Shown: in pieces, positions 31,047 to 43,399 of the stretch
Layout: each line of letters opens with the position of its first letter
Position numbering within the stretch: the first letter of the stretch is position 1
Assembly (NCBI GenBank): GCA_023053575.1
Contig: JAKZAP010000015.1
Location: forward strand, 17,184,055-17,248,054
DNA length: 64,000 nucleotides
Origin: Branchinecta lynchi
Taxonomy: Eukaryota > Arthropoda > Branchiopoda > Anostraca > Branchinectidae
Direction: 5' to 3'
Program-made: the position numbers and the translations under genes
Notes under the pieces: generated by a model
Seen by the model: only the letters and a program-made list of their open reading frames with translations
The model's database searches: none
What the model was told of the DNA's origin: nothing

Positions 31047-31086
31047 GATAGTCCTACCATTGCTAAGATACCACTTGTGTTTCTAG

Positions 31087-31368
31087 ACAAATACCACCAT
31101 CGACCTCTTGGGTTTGGCCACACCCCCGGCTACGAACGGAGCTTCGCAATTGGTCGACGTTCTCGGGGACGTTTTTACCAGCCAATCAGCCGGTAGCACG
31201 TCCATCGGCACCACTCAGCCAATGGACAACTTGAAAAAGTTCTTGTTTAAGAATAATGGCGTCCTGTTTGAAAATGACCTGGTTCAGATTGGGGTGAAGT
31301 CTGAGTTTAGGCAGAATTTGGGGAGAATTGGACTATACATAGGCAACAAGACCTCGCATCCTCTACTG
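31087..31368 (+). CDS. AP2A: AP-2 complex subunit alpha, hinge end and start of ear
   Basis: 94 codons: TNTTIDLLGLATPPATNG, VDVLGDVFTSQSAGS, then KKFLFKNNGVLFENDLVQIG and VKSEFRQNLGRIGLYIGNKT, ending SHPLL. IDLLGL matches the conserved ADLLGL of the vertebrate hinge, a clathrin-box-like motif. NNGVLFEN...QIG.KSEFRQNLGR is the first strand region of the appendage (ear) sandwich subdomain, which recruits endocytic accessory proteins. Acceptor TTCTAG before 31087, donor GTAAGT after 31368, phase 0 on both sides. Confidence 0.96.
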
Positions 31369-31599
31369 GTAAGTTTTGATAAATCCTCCCCCCTACCCAA
31401 TCTACCACAAACCGCTATTGTTTGGGTAATTACATCAATTATTGTTTTTTTTATGTTAAGATTATTTTTTCAACAAACTTCTTCATCGTTATCCCCTATG
31501 ACAGGGGGGCACAAGTATGAAATCTACTGATATTTAGCCTAAAATCAGTCAAATTTCAAGAAAAAGTACCACCCCACCCCCGACCATAGGGTACACAAT

Positions 31600-34500
31600 C
31601 TGTTTTTATGGCACTTGAGCTTACTCAAGTGCCATATAGCGATTGTAATTTCTGTCCGTCAGTCGGTCTGTCGGTCCCGGTTTTGCTAGTTCGGGCACTT
31701 CCAGATAAGCTAGGACGATGAAACTTGGCAGGCATATCAGGAACTGGACCAGATTAAATTAGAAATTGTCGCTTCCTCGATCCGACCATCTGGAGGGGAG
31801 TGGAGAGAGGGGGAATCCGGAAAAAATAGGAAAAATGAGATATTTTTAGCTTACGAACGGGTGATCGGATCTTAATGAAACTTGATATATGGAAGGACTT
31901 CGTGTCTCAGACCCTCCATTTTAAATTCAGACCGGATCCGGTGACACTGGGGGGAGTTGGAGGGGGAAACCGGAAATCTTGGAAAACACTTAGAGTGGAG
32001 GGATCCGGATGACACTTGGTGGAAAGTACAAGCAAAAGTCCTAGATACGTGACTGATATAACCGGAACGGATCCGCTCAGTTTGGGCGAGTTGGGGGGGG
32101 GGGGGGAGAAGTCCGAATTTGTAGTGATCCCGCGAGTTCCGTGCTTCCTGATGTGCTGGGACGATGGAAATTGACAGGCATGTCTGGGACCCGACCAGAT
32201 TAAATAGGAAATCGTCAATTCCCCGATTCGACCATCTGGGGGGGGGGGGGGGTGGAGGAAAGGTGAAGCCAAAGTTTTAGGTATTTTTAGCTTACGAACG
32301 GGTGATCGGATCTTGATGAAAATTGATATTTAGGATGACCTCGTGTCTCAGACATCTCACTTTAAATCCGGGCCAGATCCGATGACACTGGGGGGAGTTG
32401 GAGGAGGGAACCGGAAAATTTGAGAAACGCTTAAAGTGGAGGGACCGGGATGAAACTTGGTGGGAAAAACAAGCACAGGTCCTAGACACGTCATTGACAT
32501 AACCGGACCGGATCAGGGCCCTGTGGGCGAGTTGGGGTGCGGGTCCGGATTTCTAGCGATTCGGCGAGTTCGGCATACTTCCTGATGTCCTAGGGCGATA
32601 AAACTTGGCAGGTATGTCAGGGATCCGAACAGATTGACTTAAGAACAGTCGTTTCCCCGACCCGACCATCGTGGGGGGAGTGGGTGGATAGGGAGTCAGG
32701 AATCTAGTGGCGTGCATAACTTGTGAACGGGTGATCGGATTTGAATGAAACTTGTCTGGTGAGCTATCGCCTCGGACGTTCAGTGTCACGTCCGGGTCGG
32801 GTCCGATACCTGTGGGGATGGGGGGGGGGGGAACTCAAGAAACTCTAAAAGCAGAGGGATTGGGACGAAACTTAATGGATGGAACAAGCATTAGGCCTAC
32901 ATGAAACTGACGGAGCCAGATGGTTTCGGGGCTCTGTGGGGGGAGTTGGAGGGGGTTTCCTGGAATTCCGGTAGTCGTGAGTTAGAATAGTTCCAGATGT
33001 AAAACGACAAGGATGTAACTCCCGTGAGTGTCACGTCCGGGTCGGGTCTGATACCTGTGGGGATGGGGGGGAGGGGAACTCAAGAAACTCTAAAAGCAGA
33101 GGGATTGGGACGAAACTTAATGGATGGAACAAGCATTAGGCCTACATGAAATTGACGGAGCCAGATGGTTTCGGGGCTCTGTGGGGGGGAGTTGGAGGGG
33201 GTTTCCTGGAATTCCGGTAGTCGTGAGTTAGAATAGTTCCAGATGTAAAACGACAAGGAAACCTTGCAGGCATATTAGCGACCCGAATTATCTTGACTTA
33301 AGAACCTGACACAACATACCCCCGGAAACTTCCGTTCCTAGATCCGAGCATTTTTTGGGGAGCAAGAGAAGAGAAATATGGAAATTGACTTCTATAAATT
33401 GCGAACGAGTGGTCTGATTTGAGTGAAACTTCATGGGTGATACGAATCGATGGCCTCGACTTGTAAAACATGCGTTCGAACCATATGCCACCACGTTTAG
33501 GGGAATTGGGGGTTGGGGGACTTTTGACATTCACAAAGACCAAACGGATGGACCGAACGAGATGCAAATTCGACAGTGCCGAGTTTATGCGGCCTAGATT
33601 TGTTATTTGGCGTCCGGGCCGGATTCGGCCAAGGTAGGGGGGGGGGGGGGGTACTGGAAACTTGCAGATAGCCTATGCTCCAATTTCAGTAAAACTTGAT
33701 GGACAGGAACAGGGAATTAAGAGATTGGGCCCGAATCGGCTCCGACAACGTTGGTGGGAGGGGGGGTGTACCGGAACTTTCAAAAAATGCTCAGATTCGA
33801 GTGAAACTTGATAGATGGTATAAACGAAGATGCTTTAGGTGGTCGATTTTTTTTTATTCCGAACCAGATTCGGCCACGGTAGGTGGAGATAGAGCGAGTA
33901 CCGGAAATCGTATAGCACGTCTAGGGATCAAACAAATGGATTTATTGCGATGAAAGTTTGAACAGTCATGTGCATTTGTTATGGCTTAATGTTTATGTTA
34001 TACAGCGAACCAACTATATGTAATAGATGGGCGAAATAATATATAAAAATAACGTACTCTCTGAGGTGTAGGCCGTAATGGTATTGAAGCCGGGTCAGGA
34101 TGGCATTCCGAATGGTAGGCCTACACCAATTCCACAAACGCACCCAAAGATAAAATTCCGGACGCGGTAAATTCATATCCGCTACCTCAATCTCGGTTCA
34201 GGCCCGAATCCCTCCAAGGGCTAAACCGGACAGATAGGTCGCCAGACCATTGCTAAGCCTCGAGACTAACCCAGCCAAAGGACGGAGTTTAGAACATTGT
34301 CATTTTAATACACATCTTAGGCCTAAAACAAAATATGAACGATAAATTATAACTTACTATAGTCTAATGACACGACGGGGTGAGATCCAAATCACGACTA
34401 CTCGAAATCAATGAAATGATCGCTCAAGCGATCGTTTCGGTAGCGAAGGTGATCTTTTATGGCGCCGTGCCGGAATGAAAGGGGTTACTAGTTAACTATT

Positions 34501-34776
34501 AAACAGTACTAAGGAAAAGGACGCGACAGGGGAACAGATAAATCTGAAATAAATAAATAGGAAATTAGGGACCCGGAATGTAAAGACGTCTCCATAACAC
34601 ATTTGCGACAGACAATCGAGACGATGCCGGAACTGCTCAGAAATTAGTGGAACTAAATATCCTATTTCTATTTCCAAACCGCATTTTTGGATGGCGGGTG
34701 TATTTTGTGACGTTCTCATCTACTTTCTTGTACAGCCTACTCGTACAAGTGCCATATGAGCTCGTAGCTCTTGTTG
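31600..34776. mobile_element. Family C long repeat element, fullest copy
   Basis: The left end is a hairpin, TGGCACTTGAGC / CTCAAGTGCCA, followed by GTCCGTCAGTCGGTCTGTCG. The interior is a series of three-part units: part 1 GC(T/A)AGGACGATGAAACTTGG; part 2 GAACGGGTGATCGGATCTTA; part 3 GGAGGGA(T/C)C(C/G)GGATGAAACTT. They repeat about every 430 bp (31690, 32126, 32555...). The right end is ACAAGTGCCATATGAGCTCG then TAGCTCTTGT at 34743-34776. Many G runs occur. No protein is recognised. It fills much of the 12-kb alpha-adaptin intron. Confidence 0.7.
32783..33262 (+). repeat. 245-bp near-perfect tandem duplication inside family C
   Basis: GTGTCACGTCCGGGTCGGGT starts at 32783 and at 33028. The copies share long runs through GTGAGTTAGAATAGTTCCAG and AAAACGACAAGG and differ at few positions and in G-run lengths. 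This is much younger than the surrounding units. Confidence 0.85.
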
Positions 34777-34949
34777 GGTTTGATGAAATGAAAGGATGAA
34801 ATTTCCTTCCATCCTTATTAGGCCAAGTTCGAGGTTGTGTAAATTCGAGGTTGGATACCCCTCCTGTACACCAAGGAACTGAATCCAACACACTAACTAA
34901 ATCAAAACCGTCAGGATGGAAGCATAACTTTTATACACATTATTGATGG

Positions 34950-35870
34950 AACATACCCAGTTCAGTGCACTGTGAGGAGAGTTGAAGGGGTTTTTCCGGT
35001 AATCGCGAGTTAGGGTGCTTCCGGATGGGCTAGGATGACGATACTAGGCGGCGACCAGATTTACTTGGAAATAGTCATCCCGCCGATCCGAAGACCTTGG
35101 GGGGAGTGGAGCGAAAAGAAATTATAAATCTTGTGTCATGCAAAAGATTTGTCGAGATTCACTTTCGAGCGGGTGATCGGATCCGAATAAAACTTGATAA
35201 CTGACAAGAGGACATGTCACAGGTGTTCTATATGATGATACAGGCCGAATGCGACAACTGTCGGGGAGGGGGGGGGGGGGTAGCTAGCGGGACCGAAAAT
35301 ATCGGTAGCTAGCGGGACTGGAAATATCGTAATACGTTTTGAGTGGTCCACAAAGGCCCATGGTCATTTGTTCCTGAGGGTTTAGAGTAAAATAAATCCT
35401 GACCACCTTAAAGTGTCGATCTTGTAGATCTATTTTGCAGACCTACAGGGAAAGTTCATGGAATGTGGGGGGGAAACACAATAGTCATACACTATTCCCG
35501 AAGCTTTCCAGTAGATCGTGGTCTCAAAGGCTTAAAAGAATTGACATGATACGAACTGAACGAACGGATCAGGCAAAAATTGACAAGTTGGGCGGTGGTC
35601 ACCGGAAATCTTGTGGCACGCTTAGAGTTAGGTATCGGGTTTGAGACTTAGCAAGACGTAAAAGCATAAGCCCTATACATCAGTTTAGAACCGGGCCGGA
35701 TCCGGGCACTGTTGGGAGAGCCGGAGAATCCCTGAGTATTCCCGGAAACCTTGTGACATGCTTAATTCTGGAACTTGACAAATGGCACGAGCCCACGTCT
35801 TGGATCCTCCGTTTAAGGCTGTATTAGGACCTGACTAGAACGAGTTATCCAGTTTGGATGGTACTTAATA
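34950..35870. mobile_element. Family C partial units
   Basis: Unit parts recur (GGTGCTTCCGGATGGGCTAGGA, split here; GCGGGTGATCGGATCC; CCGGGCCGGATCCGGGCACT) without a left hairpin. Diverged relative to the 31.6-kb copy. Confidence 0.55.
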
Positions 35871-36452
35871 GATCGTGATGACACCAAAATCCTTCTATTC
35901 TGAAACAGTCGTCAACGAATGGAACAACCTTTACAGATTTACTATGTCATTCCGTCTTATCATGAAAGGGATCTGGGGGAAGACTTCAAACCCTATCTGA
36001 TGCACATGCTAAATCCCGCACCTGACGGTGCATATGTTATCACTTGACAAATAATGTAACAAAGAGAAAAAATAACGTTAAAAGAGACACAGTGTTTCAT
36101 TGTTTAGATTTCGAACTAGACATATTATCCTGCATAGGGTGCAGCGCTGATTTGAGACAAATCGCGTCGGTTGCCCCCGCTTTGTCTTAATTTCACCTGT
36201 CTTAGCTTCCAGCACATATCGGCACATTGACAGGTTGCATATGTAACCACTAATCTAGAAAATAAAGTAATATAACAAATATAAACAAATAAAACATCAT
36301 CGACAAAAGATATGCGATTTTTCGCTTCGTAGAGCTAAGTCGTGACATTAGCCGGGATAGAACGCGGCCGCGCTGGTTTGACACAAATAACACTTTGACT
36401 GATCACGCTACGACGCTGTTTCGAATTTCGCGGCAACAGTTGTAAAAATGTA
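35871..36452. other. Alpha-adaptin intron, unassigned
   Basis: No gene, inverted end or family recognised. Confidence 0.35.
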
Positions 36453-36455
36453 AAT

Positions 36456-36850
36456 AGTTGTGTTTTTGCTGATACGATGGTATCTGCTACCACGGTAACT
36501 GGATCTGCAATTAGTAGTTTTTTCAGTTATCGTGGTATCTGATACACGGGCTCTGCAAAACGACTATTGCCGAAATTGCACTTTTGAAGTCATCCCAAAA
36601 GAAAAACAGATATCCAGTTACATCACTAAGTGCTAAACTTCTTTCTCACCAATCTGACAAAATTTGATGAAAGTGAGATGAATTTTCAGATATCACGACC
36701 AGTTACCACGGTCGGACCGTAGTATCTGAATATCTCATACCACGATAACTGCAAAAACGCCTTTTGACCGTGGTATCAGATACCACGATAACTCCAAAAA
36801 CGACTTTAGACCGTGGTAACAGATACCATGGTATCAGCAAAAACGCAACT
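36456..36850 (+). mobile_element. Family B MITE, intact 395-bp copy
   Basis: AGTTGTGTTTTTGCTGATAC at the left and GTATCAGCAAAAACGCAACT at the right are inverted repeats, flanked by AAT on each side (36453-36455, 36851-36853). The interior alternates GATACCACG and ACCGTGGTA-type inverted motifs. Non-coding. Confidence 0.8.
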
Positions 36851-36859
36851 AATGTAACT

Positions 36860-37750
36860 GCTGAATATCCATCGTCATTCAGGCAGTCTAAATCCGTTAA
36901 ATTGCTTAGGCTAATAATCGATGACGATCTGAAATGGAATTCTTATGTTGACAATATTATCCGTAAAACTTTTAATTAAACCCCTTTCCACCCTTAAAAC
37001 TTTCGGTTTGGACACTAAAGTTGCGTTTTTTTGGATTCACTTTTGTCTCGTCAAAGTTTGTAGTTTGGCTCTTGTTTTGTCTTACTTTGAGTTCTTGTTT
37101 CCGAAAAGTCAAACTACACCAAACTACGTCAGCGAGGTAGTTTGTAGTTTGAGCTCCGTAGTTTCAGGTTCGAAACTACAGCAAATGGAATGGACAAATA
37201 AAACGGCTTTTAAGCGAAACCACGCCGAAACTACATCCAAAAAGCGCAACTTAAATATCTCCTCTGTTATTTTAAAACTTGTATCCGTCTTTATTTAGAA
37301 TATGCTTCACCGGTTTGGCATTCTTCTCTTTCTGCAGAGCTCTCTGATCGCCTGGAAAATGTCCAAAAGAGAGCAGTGAGAATCATTCTGGGTGATCATA
37401 ATATTTCTTATGAAGAGGCTCTCATTAAACTTGACGTTCCTAAATTAAATGAACGCAGAAATAATCTTTCAAATAAGTTTGGAACTAAGATAATGTGTTG
37501 CCACAGATTGCCGATCTGTTCCCCCCTCCCCTCCCGTCTTCCGTGCGTCGGTCCGAGAGGAATACTAGCAATCGACTTGTTCCATATTTTGCTAATTCTT
37601 CTACCCAATTTTTACGTAGTTTCATCCCATCATTTACTTCTGGTAAAATCTTGTAAGTGTATTAGTTAATTTGTTTCGTGTCAGTGTATGTTTTCTAAAT
37701 TTGTATTCCACTTCTAGCTTTTAGCTATTTGAAATAAAATTGATTGATTG
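36860..37750 (+). pseudogene. 5'-truncated LINE interrupted by a MITE
   Basis: The plus strand reads FRQSKSVKLLRLIIDDDLKW then NSYVDNIIRK. After a 250-bp insertion it continues with LEYASPVWHSSLSAELSDRL and ENVQKRAVRIILGDHNISYE then KLNERRNNLSNKFGTKI. This is the thumb and C-terminal region of a non-LTR polymerase. The 3' UTR ends AAATAAAATTGATTGATTGA at 37732-37755. An opposite-strand relative lies at 38890-39228. Confidence 0.8.
37012..37260. mobile_element. Family K MITE inserted in LINE coding sequence
   Basis: CTAAAGTTGCGTTTTTTTGG at the left and CCAAAAAGCGCAACTTAAAT at the right are inverted. The interior has repeated GTAGTTT and AAACTAC motifs. A relative lies at 51500-51660. Exact borders and target duplication are uncertain. 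Confidence 0.6.
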
Positions 37751-38330
37751 ATTGAACAAAAAAAAATTGTAATTAGAACAATTGTAAAAATTGTAAAATG
37801 ATGCGCGGCCAGAGTCGATCATGTCACGTACGTTTCGACGCAGCGGATAATCGTTTCGCCCACACCGAAGGAAGCATTTTTAAATTTGTTTTTTTCGTAT
37901 TGTTTTAATTTCTAGACTCAACTTACTACATCTTGCAACCTGTTAAGTGTTGGTACGTGGATTAACTACTGGCCAATGACCGTGTAACTGACACAGGAAT
38001 CATCCCAATCTTACTGCGCATCTCTTGTAATGGACATCAAATAATTATGTTAATTGATCTTTGGTTTTTGGTTTTGGTTAATTGATTTTTGATCTAATTT
38101 CGTTGCAGTAATTCATTGTGTTTTATGGCCACTCACCTATGTTCGTGTCAAGTGAGTAAAAACTGGAACAATAAAATAGTTTAATTCTCGCAAAAATCCT
38201 CTCAGTAAGAAAATCGATGTAAACAGAAAGTATTTCCTTCTTTGAGCATGAAGTAAATGAAATATATTATTACCTATCAACAAGAGAAAAGGCGAAAAAC
38301 GTATTTAAACTTTGTATTTATATCTGCTTT
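37751..38330. other. Alpha-adaptin intron, unassigned
   Basis: Nothing recognised. Confidence 0.35.
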
Positions 38331-38357
38331 ATTTAACTCATTAACGACCAGTAAGTG

Positions 38358-38830
38358 CCATAGGTTCAAGGTTCAAGGTTCAAGGTTTAATTTACAGTTC
38401 TGTATAAAATCAAAATAAATAGGGTCAAGCCGGGGACACAAGGTCGATTGACAAAAACCCGGTACAATATATAACAAATATATTTTACCTATAACTAATT
38501 ACATAAATAAATGTTAATAATTCCATGACTCATCACCAGACGGGAACCCGCCCCACAAACCCACCGACACTCGGCAAGATCAACCCGAAATCCCACAAAA
38601 AAAAAAAAATACCCAATGCGCAAGCGATGGTTACCGATGGCCGACAACTAATATGGACCCCAACCAAAACATATCAACAACAAACAAATAAAAGTTTACT
38701 TTATTTATTTTTTTTATCGATGATTCTTGAATTTATTTATAAGTATAGAATGAAGTTGCTTTTTTATATTTGGAAGAGATTTACTGATATCAATATATAA
38801 AAAAAAAGAAAAAAAAAAAGTCAAGACTAA
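38358..38830 (-). mobile_element. LINE 3' tail fragment, minus strand
   Basis: A (TTCAAGG)n tail at 38364-38390 lies at the low-coordinate end, followed by sequence resembling 3' UTR. Several A and T runs occur at 38596-38820. No polymerase motif is visible. Confidence 0.45.
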
Positions 38831-38889
38831 ATTCAACCCGATGAAAAATTGCAAAATAGAGACCACGATACCACATTAGGAGCATCAGT

Positions 38890-39228
38890 CTTATCAACCA
38901 ATAAATCAATCAAATTTATTTCCAAATAGCTTAAAGCTAGAAGAGGAATACAGTATTTACGAAAAACACAGAAACGAAACAAATTAACTAATACAGTTGT
39001 AAGATGTGATTAGAAATAAATGACGGGATAAAACCATGTAAAAATTGGACAGACGAATAGCAGGAGTGGAGAAAACTGATTGCCAGTGTTCCTCTCGGAC
39101 CGACGGACGGACGACGGGAGGAGAGGGGGAAATAGACGGACAACACACTATCTTTGCTCCAAAATTTGTTGAAACATTATATCTGCGGTCAGTTGTTAAT
39201 GTGCTGCCCGAATGGATAACCAGCAAAG
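38890..39228 (-). pseudogene. LINE 3' end, minus strand, same family as 36860-37750
   Basis: The minus-strand frame includes TNFGAKIVCC and VLSRHLFLITSYNCIS, paralogous to NKFGTKIMCC and VVSSHHLLLVKSCKCIS of the plus-strand copy. It is followed by a tail with TTGATTGATTTATTGG on the minus strand. Confidence 0.72.
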
Positions 39229-39275
39229 AGTGAACAGGCCCTGAAGCATTTCAGCGGCTTGCGTTCTATGTTCAC

Positions 39276-39512
39276 AAGCCCCTCTGTAGGTCAGTGGTAG
39301 AGAAATGGTCTAGAAAGCCGATGGGCCTGCGTTCAAATCCCGGCTGAGGAGAATGTTTGTCTCTCATTCCACTACCTACAAAAGGTCCATTATTTAATGC
39401 GCTTTTTCGTTGAAAGAGGAGAGAAATGTCTACTTTCTGGAAAAGAGGCGTTCACCAACGAACATTGACACCTTATAGCTTATGCTTGTAACGAAGATTA
39501 AATAAACGTACT
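39276..39512 (+). repeat. tRNA-related SINE-like unit
   Basis: 39280-39353 resembles a tRNA: an A-box-like TGTAGGTCAGTGGTAGAG, then a B-box-like GCGTTCAAATCCC, with a weak acceptor pairing of GCCCCTC and GAGGAG. The acceptor, D and T stems have mismatches, so a functional tRNA is unlikely. The following ~150 bp lead to an A-rich AGATTAAATAAACG end, as in a SINE. Confidence 0.5.
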
Positions 39513-39828
39513 AGACGTGGCAGATATAACTTTCAATGGCGGCAGTTATTATAATTTCAACCAGTCAATCAATTCGATATTATCTTCAAAATTACCGAAT
39601 ATTTTTTATTCGGTAATTTTATTAAAATATACTATATCAGTTGCGTCAATAGTCAAACAATTTGGTAACAGTAAAACAACTGTTAAGTTCCAACGTTAAA
39701 GTTTGATATCGTGTTTTTGCTTGAGTTGCATCCTTTCAACTGCCAATTGACTCATACGGCGTCAAACATTTAGTAGTAATAAAACAAAGTTACGAATTGC
39801 AACGTTAAAATTTTGTATCATGTGTTTT

Positions 39829-41168
39829 TATGGCACTTGCAGCTTCGCTGAAGTGCCGTATTCCGAATCACTTTTCGGTCGGTCTGTCCGGTCTGCATTG
39901 TTCTCGAGTTAGGGTACTTCCAGAAGTAATAGGACGATGAAACTTGGCAGGCGTATTAGTGACCCGACCAAACTAACTTGGAAAAAGTCACTTCCCCGAC
40001 CACCATGGGGGGAGAGGAGGGGGAATCCAGAATATTTATGTATGTTTAACTTTTGAAGGGGGAGTCGGATCTTAATGAAACTTGATATTTGGAAAGACTT
40101 CGTGTCTCAGATGTCACACTTCAAGTCCGGAATAGATCCGGTAACTTTTTGGGAAGTTGGTCGTGTGACATGTTGAGAGTGGCTGGATCGGGATGAAACC
40201 TGGTGGAAAGCAAGTCCTAAATACTTAGTTGGCAAGGCCGGACTGGATCCGAGCACTATGGGGGGAGTTGGAGAGAGTGTTCCGACATTCCGGTGATCCC
40301 GAGTTAAGATGCTTACACAAGCGCTAGGAGGGGACTTTACAATTTTAACTTAAGATCAGTCCTTTCTCCGATTTGACCATCGTGAGGGGTGTGGAGGGAG
40401 GAGGAATCTGGAATCTTGAGGTATGTCCAACTTTTGAACGGGTGATCGGATCTTAATGAAACTTGATGGTCGTAAAGAAATCGTGTCTCAGATGTCCCAT
40501 TTAAGTGCGGACAGGATTCGATCAGTGTGGGGGAGTCGGGGGGGGGGGGGGGGGGATTGGATGGGAAGAAGAAACATAAGCCCTAGATACCAGTGACAGA
40601 ACCGGACCGGATTCGGGCACTCTGGGGGGAGTTGGAGGGTCATCGCGATTTAAGGTACTCTCAGATCGGCTAGGACGATGAAATTTGGCTTGAACATTAG
40701 AGACTTGACAAGATTGGCTTAAAAGTTGTCACTTCGCAGATCCGGCCATCCCTTAAAGTACTCATCTTAGCCGCAAAGTACAAAAAGTACTTGTAAGCAA
40801 TGTCTACATTTTCCTGATTCCCATGAGCCCATGATCATTTTTGCCTCAAGGGTTTTGCTTAGATCTTAACCGAAAAGTAAAAAAATTACTTTTGACCAAC
40901 CCATATATATTAATGATCCTAAAGGACCCAGGATCAATGGTTTTGATTACAGATGAATTTCTAGCGTCCTTAAGGTGCGCATCGTCACGACCAAATGCAA
41001 AACTAAAGTACTTTTTACCAAACAATACATCTCGGTATTTCCAAGGGTCCATCATTCTTATCTCAAGTTTTTTTGTTTTTTTTACAAAGAATCAAAGCAA
41101 ATCCACGAATTGGCAAATTCCTAGTTTCATCCTCTTACCCAGCCTTGCAACTGTCATATGAGCTTCTA
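39829..41168. mobile_element. Family C copy
   Basis: Left hairpin GGCACTTGCAGC / GCTGAAGTGCC, then CGGTCGGTCTGTCCGGTCTG, two or three internal units with ACGATGAAACTTGGCAGG and ATCGGATCTTAATGAAACTT, and a right end CAACTGTCATATGAGCTTCT. The region 40750-41130 is a different A/T-rich part without units. Confidence 0.65.
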
Positions 41169-41547
41169 GCTCTTTGTTGTTGTTTTTTCTTCAGGAAAAC
41201 AATGGAGGAAATGAAATTTTTCCCGTACCGTGCATTTAAACTGTTTTTAAATGATAATCCAAACAAGGAATGCTTATCAAAATTAATCGTTCACTTATGG
41301 CGTTGTGCAATTTTGTATTGTTGTTATGAATATAAAATATAGAGACGAAAAATTACTGGCTGGGTGTCAGGTACAACATTTACTGGAAATTTATTCTGTT
41401 TCGTCGGCCATATTCAAATGAAAATCCAAATTCGGTGAGGTTACTTAGAATTTGCAGTCGATTTGACCGACTCTTGTTGCAAATATGAAATAATAAATTA
41501 ATAAAAGAAAAACTTCGAACGGCGCCAATTTAGTGTATTCCGTCGGC

Positions 41548-42475
41548 TCACGCTTTTTGGGATCCCAAAACGTAAGTGACATCGCAAAAGTTGTCCGTCC
41601 GTCCGTCGGTAAGCACGATAACTCTCGAAGGGAATGAGATATTTTGATGAAACTTGGTATGAGGATTGTTTGGGTCAAGGGTAAGGTCGAGTTCATAGAT
41701 GGGCTCTGTAGCCCTATATTTGGGGGTGGGGAAGGGGGTTCAGTTTAAGGGACAAACAAAATATTTTTAAACAGCTAATGTGATAGTCGGTTGTGGGGTA
41801 AGAAGACATGCTGAGCACGATGGTGACTATCATTTTCTCGCCGGACAAGTAATTCGTCCGGAATCCGGCAAAAACCGGAAAGTTTGTTAAAAGTAAAAGT
41901 TTCATTTGAAGTTGATTAAATGTTTGATTTAGGGGTAAGAAGACATGCTAAGCACGATGGTGAAAACTATTTTCTCGTTGGACGAGTAGTTCGTCCGGAA
42001 TCCGGCAAAAACCGGAAAGTTGGTTAAAAGTAAAAGTTTCATTTGAAGTTGATTAAATGTTTGATTTAGAGGTAAGGAGACATGCTGAGCATGATGGTGA
42101 AAATCATTTTGTCGCCGGACAAGCAGTTCTTCCGGAATTCGGCCGAAACCGGAAAGTTGGTTAAAAGTAACAGTTTCATTTGAAGTCGATTAAATGTTTG
42201 ATTTATGGGTAAGAAGACATGCTGAACCCGATGGTGAAAACCATTTTCTCGCTGGACAACTAGTTCGCCTGTAATCCGGCCAAAACCGGAAAATATGTTA
42301 AAAGTAAATACTTTATCTGAAGTTAATTAGATGATCTATTTAGGGGTAAGAAGAGACGCTGAGTCTGGATATAATGATTATTTTTTACCCGGACATCTGT
42401 ATGTCTGTATATAATCTGTATATAATGATAATTTTTTACCCGTACAACTGGATTGTCCGGAATGGTCTCAGCAAC
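41548..42475 (+). mobile_element. Family A copy, right end missing
   Basis: TTTTTGGGATCCCAAAACGT, (GTCC)n, CACGATAACTCTCGAAGGGA, then at least four clean internal units whose TGTTTGATTTA markers lie at 41921, 42059 and 42195 (spacing 136-138 bp). Each has AGAAGACATGCTGA, CGGACAAGTAGTTCG and CCGGAATCCGG. It stops after a last unit near 42475. Confidence 0.72.
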
Positions 42476-43395
42476 ACTTTGGTTTGGATTATTTGCTACA
42501 GTATAAATAATGAAGTTTCCAAATCCACGTAATCTGTCCAGCTGCTCTTACCAGTTACCAGTGGGGGAACTTCCTGGTGGGCGAACTTGATGATTTCGGA
42601 GGGTTAACATACGAGTGGGCTTATTGTGGGAGAAAGTGTGATAGTGTATTTTAGAAGTGACATGACGGGTGGGCAAATCGACGGGTTTGCACCACCCATA
42701 AGAAGAGGAATCGGAATTTCTTAGATTTTGCTAATGCGGTCCTGCTAAGGAAAAATGTTTTACCCAGTTGGTCTTCATAGGCAAGTCGGATACCTATATC
42801 GGTACGTAGTGGTTTAGTGGGATTTTCTGTCTCAGCACAAAATGTTCTTCAATCCTTCTGCAGATCTCGAACTAACCCCCCCCCCCTCCCCCCCCCGGAA
42901 CGACAGGGGTGTCTGGTTCCCTCACCATCAGTACTTTTGGACGTGACGGCTATTTTTACTTTATGTATTGTATTTTTATAGATAGATATTTGTATTGATC
43001 CAAACCGTAGCGCCGACATTGCACTAAATACGTCGACCATTACATTTCATGTGTTAAATATATGAATATATACAATTATTACGTAAAAGAAAATAAATCA
43101 TTTGGCCAATTCACTTGTTTTTGTTAATCTTCTCAGTGAAATATGGTACAAAGGAATTCGAATACCGCTTTTTGCGACATTTAACTGGCACCAGAAGATT
43201 TTGATGCCGTGACCATCCCGTCACCGGTGCTAGATCGGGCAGAATATCTCATATGTTTTTCACTGGCAAGGATTGATCGACCAAAACGTAAAAGTAAGTT
43301 TTCCCGGTGGACATGGAGTGGCTCAAGTCTTAATAGGAGGAGGGAATCTTCGTAACCATTGTTTTTCAGTCCTAGCATAATGTGGCATTTTTTCT
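42476..43395. other. Alpha-adaptin intron, unassigned
   Basis: Contains a C run broken by CTC (42877-42896). No other feature is recognised. Confidence 0.35.
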
Positions 43396-43399
43396 TTAG

